In this document: positions 57,800-64,000 of the stretch, in pieces
Layout of the letters: every line of letters starts with the position of its first letter
How positions within the stretch are numbered: the stretch's first letter is position 1
From: Zychaea mexicana
Lineage: Eukaryota > Mucoromycota > Mucoromycetes > Mucorales > Lichtheimiaceae
Assembly (NCBI RefSeq): GCF_025766255.1
Contig: NW_026516838.1
Location: 1-64,000, forward strand
Length of the DNA: 64,000 nucleotides
Direction of reading: 5' to 3'
The notes under the pieces: generated by a model
The model's input: the letters and a program-made list of their open reading frames with translations, nothing else
What the model was told of the DNA's origin: nothing
The model's database searches: none
Translations under genes and position numbers: made by a program

Positions 57800-59670
57800 C
57801 TAGGCACAATGATGATCTTTCTGATATACTTCTAGAGAAGTTTTCAGCTGTTTCTTGTAATAGCTCACATAGTCTCGCTCATACTGCTTGTAGTCTTCTT
57901 TGAACTGTGGGGTGACTCCTTCCACTATAAAAACATTATTGTGGTAGAAAAAACAATCATTAGTCTTATATGTCAGCTAGCTGCTTGTTTTTATCCAGTG
58001 TCAAAACTACTCAATCTCTTTCACTACGAAGCCATTAATAAATGTACTTACTCAGAGGCGGTGGTGGCTCTTCAACGCGAATGACATCTCCGGGTAAAGC
58101 GAGCAAAGTTTGGGCTTATAATCGTTCATATTCATATCGCGTTATTTATAATAAAGTGATAGATTAGTATTACGTACTCCAAAAATGTAAACTTAATAAT
58201 CATCGTTGTATAGATACGTGAACATAACTTTATTACATTGAGCTTTCACAACTTACCATTTCTACTTTCATCTTCAATAAGTGTAAGTACGGCTTTCACG
58301 ACAGTACTTACAGTTGCCTTGTTGATTTTTGGTATCAATTGGAGCATCGGACCTCCTTTTGCTATTATTTCCGGGTTTTTTATCGCGATCAAGTCCGTAT
58401 CTACAAGATTTTGGCAATTTAATGGTCATGTGCATTGTAAGTGCGTCAAAACTAAATTCCAAAGAAGAATTTTCTTTAAACCTTACCAACAAAATGTGGA
58501 CACACTGATGGTGACCAGATTTAAATATTTACATAATATGCATAGAATCGATTAGTCAATCAGAACACCAGACATCCGTTGATGACGGAGTTAAATATTT
58601 TACTGCGCGATGGGGGGGATACGTACCTGCATTGACACGAATACCGCACACTTGAGGCAAAAGATTAAAGCTACGCGTCCATCCAACAACTGCATGCTTG
58701 GAAGCACTGTATGCAGCTGTGGATCTAATAGATAAAGCAGATCATTGTGCGATTTCAAAAGTATTAGTAGCGCGTTATGTGCATAACCACAGAAACTTAG
58801 TATAGTATTAAATCACGTACGGGAGCGTGTGTGTACCAAGAATAGATGCAGTGTTCACAATAACACCTCCCTTCTTTGCCATATGAAGGATAGCAATCTT
58901 CGTCCCTATCATATAAGATATTGTTGCACATACGCAATTGACGATTAGCCATAGAGAAAGGTGTAAATGACATTGCTATATATATATAAAAGCAAAACAA
59001 TTTTGACAGTATTTTATCATTATATATCCGTTCTAACCTTTAATGACGCTGGTGCCGTTCACATCCATGCATTTTGCGTCAAGCTCATCTACATATGTAC
59101 AGTAGTGACAAAGCTGGGGTCAGCTCTACCAGAGCGACAAATGGTGCTAATTGTTCGCGTAGCCATTCAACATACCATCAGGAGGCAAAAATGCAATATC
59201 GGAAGCTTTACCACCAATGCCTGCGTTAAGAAAAGCGATCTACAAACATTGTATCAAGAAAGTTAACAGTGACAGAAAAACATTTACCACAGTTTTCTTC
59301 TTACATCAACGCCTCCAAATTCTTTCTCAGCGAATTGAAAAAGTGCAATATTATCTTTGTAACTAGTGACATCGCATTGGATAAAGGCTGCCACCTTGGC
59401 AGCGGCGCTGTAAGTATATAGAGAATGTTATATTAAATTTTTCGCATTAATGTTGAAGCATGTAGTGAACAGTATTGTTGGTGCTAATGGTATTACTTAC
59501 GCTGCATTAAAATTTTCGGCAGTAGATTCTCCTTCCTTTATTAAAATATCTCCAATCGCAACCTTCCCGCCGCGCTCAATAACTGCTTCAGCGACTGCAG
59601 CGCCAAAGCCTCGACTTCCACCAGTGATGACCGCAACTTTACCCAATAATGTTTTCTCAATTTTAGTCAT
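57800..59670 (-). CDS. Short-chain dehydrogenase/reductase (HPGD-like)
   Basis: Classical SDR of 306 residues resembling NAD-dependent 15-hydroxyprostaglandin dehydrogenase. Ten exons: 59670-59501, 59407-59305, 59239-59176, 59088-59038, 58905-58821, 58724-58627, 58504-58487 (18 nt), 58400-58257, 58114-58052, 57924-57800; every phase closes. Cofactor motif TGGSRGFG (16-23), CDVTSY, NAG in FLNAGIG, and catalytic YSASK with Tyr163 and Lys167; NTAS supplies the catalytic Ser. After VCPHFVDTDL the C-terminal part carries TVSTVVKAVLTLIED. The exon 5 acceptor at 58906 was chosen because it restores GTKIAILHMAKKGG; a longer open frame over that intron (58797-59000) is spurious. Substrate unknown. Confidence 0.9.
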
Positions 59671-60472
59671 TGGTTTTTTATGTGCGTTGGGAAATAGTGT
59701 ATGAAAAAGGACAACTATTTAGTTGATGCGAAAATTGTAAAGCAGAAATAAAGAACCCCTATTTATACCTTTAGCTATTCACATCACGGGTTACAAAATA
59801 ATAGGACCCTTTGTTGCTGTGTGTTCATCCGACGTTGACTATTGGTTACATCCCTCGAAGCCATAATATTATAAGTATCATGAGATTGGCAGCAGCTCAT
59901 CGAATTGTAATTCATGTACTGTACTTAGCCTTCCTTTCGGAGAACGTGCTTAAAGTATACAATGGTAGATACCTCAGTAGCTGAGGACGGTATCAAACCA
60001 ACCACGCGGTATTGTATCTCCGTCGTCAATTTCTCTCACGAAATATATAATTGCATAAGTTGGAAACGAAGGTGTTCGCATGATATTGGCTCCGAATACA
60101 TTTCAGTCTAAAAGGAGAGCATTGATAGATTATGCCACAGTGATCTAAAAGTAAAATGTTGTAGCATCCTCTTTTTTTTACTTCGTCGTATTAAGCATTT
60201 TTTAACTATCGTGACCTATAGAATAGCCTGACTTTGAAGATTGGAAGTCATTATAGGACATTGCATAATGCGTTGAAAACGCCAACGTATCTGCATCATT
60301 AGCAGTCATGAAAATCAGTGATAAGGTTTACAAATATTTACACACATCGGCAGGCGTCTGCGTGCCTTCTAATGCAACGCAATTTACAACCCGAGAGCGA
60401 GTATTCGTATGTAGTTGACTGCTCCACACGTGAGCTATATGTTTAACAAATAATCATCATAGCAACGAACAT

Positions 60473-60930
60473 ACAGTGGGCCCCCGCTGATATGCAACTC
60501 CCGGCAAATGCAACCTCTACACTTTTTGAACGAGTTTTTGAGAATGTCAAATAAATATAAGAAACTTGCAACTTGCAACTTGCAATTTGCATTATCTGCA
60601 TTGAGAGGTTCAATATTCTTGTGATCTGCAATAAACATATACCTTGGCGCATGTTGCATCTTATCAAAGGGATAGTTTAAGCTGATGAAAAAATGGTGTG
60701 GAAAGTCGATAGACGACAAATTGGCACCCACCTTCAAGGTGTCACAGCTTTTCATGTATGTATGGGAAACAGAAAAAACCTTTTTGGAATGTCTTATTTT
60801 GTCATCTGTCTCCAGAAAAAGAGGTTACGGGCACCAAAAGTCGACCCCACTAAGCTGGGGCTGATGCAAATGAAATAGCCAATAAAGTAGTTTATCCGAT
60901 ACCCGCTGCGGCAAATAGCTTATCCGATAT
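60473..60930. mobile_element. Possible degenerate pogo-type MITE or solo ends
   Basis: Starts ACAGTGGGCCCCCGCTGATA at 60473 and ends in a region with two TTATCCGATA boxes (60892-60901, 60920-60929), features reminiscent of pogo/Tigger inverted ends. A clean reverse-complement partner of the left box was not found and no transposase remains, so this is a weak call. Boundaries are guesses. Confidence 0.22.
60563..60590 (+). repeat. Tandem 7-bp repeat (AACTTGC)x4
   Basis: Three perfect AACTTGC units and one AATTTGC unit, head to tail, within the candidate transposon relic. Confidence 0.9.
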
Positions 60931-62391
60931 ATGCTCTCTCTCTGTGTTGAACCACCGCTGCAAAAGACATCATGATAAGATACTCAATAGCATATACAGC
61001 CAGTCATTATAGAGACCGCTTAAACACATCTGCATAGAAGCAACACATTCGCATTATGTAGAGCACGGAAACATTCCACCAGATGATCCAGCTTATGTAA
61101 ACAGGACAATGGGCCTATAAATAGGTAGCGCAGCCACACAGACCAGCCAATGCCGGTTTCAAAAAAGTGTCTCGATTATCATACAACTAACTCCCGTTCG
61201 TAACAAGTACGCAAATATAATATGCAACAAATATCTGGAGCTGTCACTGCTGAAGGCAGGGGCTCATTGCATCTCATCGTTGCAGATCGATTGTTATCAT
61301 CATAATTCATGAAATAACAAGTATTGATACTATAAAAGCGACTATCTTTAGCTGTTACACATCTTAAATCAAAGGTTAAAGAACATAAGATGTTGTGAGT
61401 AAAGAGGAAAAAACTATGATAGGTTATACTACAATTTATCTCAGTAATCTGCCAGTTGTAAAAGGAGTGCAAAAAAGATAGAGCGTATATCGAAAAGAAT
61501 ACTGCTAGTTAAGATTCTTACAAAGTAGGTGGAATAAAAGTGAGAAGAGAGCTCAGCAGTCAGTATGGAAGAAGCCCTGTTATAGTGTGTCAATGCTGAA
61601 TCGTATGAGTAGTGTAACCACGATTGGGTTAGGCACGACACCCAATTGACCACTGCAATGGGGAAATACAGTGCTCCCCCGCTTTTTGCAGCAGCGCTTT
61701 TTTGCAGGGTTTCCTGATGTAAGCTGGGATTAACAGCATCTTGAAATTCTTATGATCATGGCTACTACTATGGAACAAACAATCGTTGCTTTGCTCAATC
61801 CACAAAACTATAGTCTAGGAAGTGGGGCTTAAAGTCAGCTGTATAAAAGATGATGTGATCAAGTACATTTCTTCATAGGTATATATTGATAAAAAGAGTT
61901 TCGGTGTTGAAAGTTCTTACTTTTATATGACATAGCAGCTTAACGTATGGATCAAAATGTACATGTAAAGTGTAATTACTATGTGCAATAAAGTCCCTGT
62001 ATCAACAGTTGTCTCTCTGAGGCTTTACATAGATTTTTTGTCTCTCTTTGTGCTTAATACTTAGAAGAAAACAACAAGAAATAGAAAATTAGGTACGGAA
62101 TACAAGATCAGGCGTAAAATAACACAGTGTATGATTCAACATAGTATTACTCTTGATTAAAACAGCAAAAAAATGGTATTAAAGCATTATGGAGGTATCT
62201 TTTATACGTACTCTGCTTATGCATATAGGTACTTCTACCTTAAATCGTTTAAAATCAGAGTAGATGACATGAAATGATGTGTCAGTAGCAGTAGTCATAG
62301 TATTTATAATACCGACAGAGAAAAAAATATATATACTTACCACCATCTTCCATTTATTTAGACAGATCATTTTTCTTTCCACAGGATATGC

Positions 62392-63387
62392 TTACACGAC
62401 ATGTGTTATAGGCCGCTGGTCCATTTGTTGATACGCCGTTGCTCCCGATGTTGATGACACCATGGATTTTTGAGACACATCTTCCAAATGGTGCATTTCA
62501 TGCGCAACATCAGTGGGGCTAAGCTTGGAATCTGGTGCATAACAGTCATCAAAATTTTTAACTTGCTGCTGATTGTAACTGTTTCTCAGAGAGGATGGCG
62601 ACGCTGGTGCTGATATATTTTGCCAATACTGGATCGAAGCAAACAAAGCATAGAATAGACCGAGAAGACCAACGAGTTCCACCAGGACAAAAGAAATGGT
62701 CCTCTGGGTAAACTCATCGTCAATCGTCGAAACATTAGAAGAAAGTGCCGTTGATACCGTCATGCCAATCGTGGCAATCAGAACGATACCGAGATAGAGT
62801 AATAGCGACACCGAATACCGACGCAGCTGGTTCCAACCAGACACGAGTTGTAATATAGCAAAAGCAGTGTATGCCCATGTTCCGTGTGTTGTAATGCCGG
62901 ACATGCTGAGGAGCTGTTGTGTCAGGCTGCTGTTTAGCATTGGAAAATTGCGGGCAAAAACGGCACAGTAGGCAATATTGACGATGATTAAAACGAGGGT
63001 CCACAGATACGCCAAGATAGTACCTGTCAATTTTCTTGCATAATATATTTTTGTTGATGTCATCCTTGTTGTCGGCATCGCGGTATCGACAGTAGTGGTG
63101 CTGGTGATCATATTTTGGCACGTTGCGAAAAAGGCACAGTATAAGAATGGGACAAACATTTGGTATAAAAATGTACGCGCCATGTTGCCCTTGACTATGT
63201 CCAGGTCCCATGTCCCGTCGTCTATTGCTGCAACATAGGTGATCCGTCGAATAAAGCTAAAGATTGCAGCCAGAAATACAAAGGTGTAGCGTGTATAGTG
63301 TTGCCGTGTCCGCACAACTTGTACGAGTGCAGTTAAGGCTTCTAGAGCGCCGAGTACGATTATGGGTATGCTGAAGCCGAGATCCAT
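62392..63387 (-). CDS. Seven-helix membrane protein, unknown function
   Basis: Single-exon protein of 331 residues with seven clear hydrophobic helices: IPIIVLGALEALTALV, YTFVFLAAIFSFI, FLYQMFVPFLYCAFFA, LAYLWTLVLIIVNIAY, WAYTAFAILQLVSGW, LLLYLGIVLIATIGM and FVLVELVGLLGLFYALF. An ~80-residue hydrophilic C-terminal tail (SPASPSSL ... AYQQMDQRPITHVV; SKLSPTDVAHEMHHL) follows. The seven-helix plan with a long tail recalls fungal receptor-like proteins, but no receptor family is recognised. The first Met is at the start of helix 1, so the N-terminus is very short. Function unknown; could also be a transporter or a scaffold. Confidence 0.7.
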   Translation of the reverse strand: MDLGFSIPIIVLGALEALTALVQVVRTRQHYTRYTFVFLAAIFSFIRRITYVAAIDDGTWDLDIVKGNMARTFLYQMFVPFLYCAFFATCQNMITSTTTVDTAMPTTRMTSTKIYYARKLTGTILAYLWTLVLIIVNIAYCAVFARNFPMLNSSLTQQLLSMSGITTHGTWAYTAFAILQLVSGWNQLRRYSVSLLLYLGIVLIATIGMTVSTALSSNVSTIDDEFTQRTISFVLVELVGLLGLFYALFASIQYWQNISAPASPSSLRNSYNQQQVKNFDDCYAPDSKLSPTDVAHEMHHLEDVSQKSMVSSTSGATAYQQMDQRPITHVV

Positions 63388-64000
63388 TATTGTCGTTGTA
63401 ACCTATTATTCGTCTGGGTGCGCGTATTGTACAGAAAGGAAGAGAAAAAGAGTTGTGAAAGTAAACTCGGCGCTTGTTTTATTTATTGTTACCAAATTTT
63501 TTGGTTGTACAAACGTTAGCTGAGTGATTATTTTCTACACGAGGGTGTGATACCGGGCTGGATCGACCATCGATCCTCACATATTATTTCTCGTCAGAAG
63601 CAGGGACTCCAACGAACAGCTCTTTCAATCTCCTGGTTAACCCATACGCTTTGATTCTTACCTTGGCCACACAAAGTATTAGCGATCGCGACTACGATTA
63701 AAACGGACAAAGTGAGACCGTTTGAATCCTCCATTTTTTAAAGACTTTAGCCTAATTTGTAAGTAATACATCCACTATGTTGTGTGAACACAACCCATCA
63801 TCTCCTGACCCGAGAATTAGGCACAAGATGAGCAAGCGTTAAGAAGCGTGTACATAAACATTGTCTGGTGCTCAAGCGTAAAGGTCTTTTAAGTCTGTCT
63901 AATAGTATCCTGAACTCGTCCTATTGTATGTATCGCTCAGTGACGAGCTAGCTAGATCAGCGACTTCTAATCAGTGTCGGACTCTACCATCATCCATTTG
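63388..64000. other. Intergenic at the window end
   Basis: Promoter side of the membrane-protein gene. No strong gene, apart from the small frame listed separately. A gene beginning beyond 64000 could own the far end. Confidence 0.55.
63594..63734 (-). CDS. Possible small ORF with signal-anchor, 46 residues
   Basis: Starts MEDSNGLTLS, then a hydrophobic segment VLIVVAIANTLCG like a signal anchor, then a charged end. A GTAAGAA donor-like site follows LCGQ, so it may instead be the first exon of a longer gene. Weak; included because it is too short for usual ORF calls. Confidence 0.2.
   Translation of the reverse strand: MEDSNGLTLSVLIVVAIANTLCGQGKNQSVWVNQEIERAVRWSPCF

Larger units (their letters stand above)
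59671..62391. other. Gene-free region, 2.7 kb, with repeat relics
   Basis: AT-rich DNA with no supported gene. It holds a short 7-bp tandem repeat (60563-60590), two similar ACAGTG-N2-CCCCCGCT boxes (60473 and 61668), and a pair of TTATCCGATA boxes (60892, 60920), which together suggest remains of one or more pogo-type elements. The first ~150 bp are SDR promoter; the last part is 3' UTR of the membrane-protein gene. Confidence 0.55.

Noticed and set aside
58797..59000. 67-codon minus frame inside the SDR gene
   Set aside because: Overlaps an intron; the alternative acceptor at 58906 restores the SDR fold better.
60435..60755. 106-codon minus frame across the candidate transposon relic
   Set aside because: Includes the transposon-end-like box and tandem repeat; no protein family.
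1..64000. CRISPR arrays, operons, riboswitches, rRNA genes, prophage
   Set aside because: The DNA is fungal nuclear; none of these features was seen on either strand.

Overview
The window is eukaryotic nuclear DNA, most likely from an early-diverging fungus of the Mucoromycota (Mucorales-like). That placement is an inference. It rests on dense genes cut by many short GT-AG introns, fungal gene families (DAL5-type permeases, a PAK kinase, UBC8, CDC9 ligase, single-domain G-alpha), fungal-style P450s, and a CLASRP-type splicing protein that budding yeast lacks. I rebuilt exon-intron structures by hand; where exon lengths and splice phases closed exactly I say so, and where they did not I also say so.

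Layout. 0.2-7.1 kb: ribosomal protein uS8, an SLC35/EamA transporter (-), a CLASRP-like SR protein (+), a yippee protein (-) and an ABHD10-like hydrolase (-). 7.1-9.5 kb: no convincing gene. 9.5-11.6 kb: a DAL5-type permease (-) with an apparent one-base frameshift. 13.0-16.6 kb: a large KH-like RNA-binding-type protein (+) with a polyQ tract. 18.4-24.8 kb: two divergently transcribed cytochrome P450 genes. 26.3-33.6 kb: G-protein alpha subunit, an MFS carrier, alanine-glyoxylate/serine-pyruvate aminotransferase and a rhodanese-methyltransferase fusion, all (-). 34.7-39.8 kb: a third P450 and a second DAL5-like permease (+). 39.85-42.5 kb: gene-free and AT-rich. 42.5-44.1 kb: a zinc alcohol dehydrogenase (+). 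45.5-48.4 kb: a PAK/Ste20 kinase (+). 48.6-52.1 kb: a universal stress protein (-) and a disordered protein of unknown function (+). 52.2-56.7 kb: DNA ligase I (+) and UBC8-type E2 (-), convergent. 57.8-59.7 kb: a short-chain dehydrogenase (-). 59.7-62.4 kb: gene-free, with short tandem repeats and possible relics of pogo-type transposon ends. 62.4-63.4 kb: a seven-helix membrane protein (-).

How the genes relate. Most are unlinked housekeeping and signalling genes. The accessory flavour comes from three related P450s, three MFS carriers, an alcohol dehydrogenase and an SDR spread over 50 kb, which could handle uptake and oxidation of small molecules. They are interrupted by housekeeping genes and contain no backbone synthase, so I do not call a biosynthetic cluster. 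The most distinctive observations are the shared exon architecture of the three P450s (including a 25-nt exon carrying the heme cysteine), a GC-AG intron in one of them, an acidic tail on another, and signs of decay in both DAL5-type permeases. I found no clearly new biological system.
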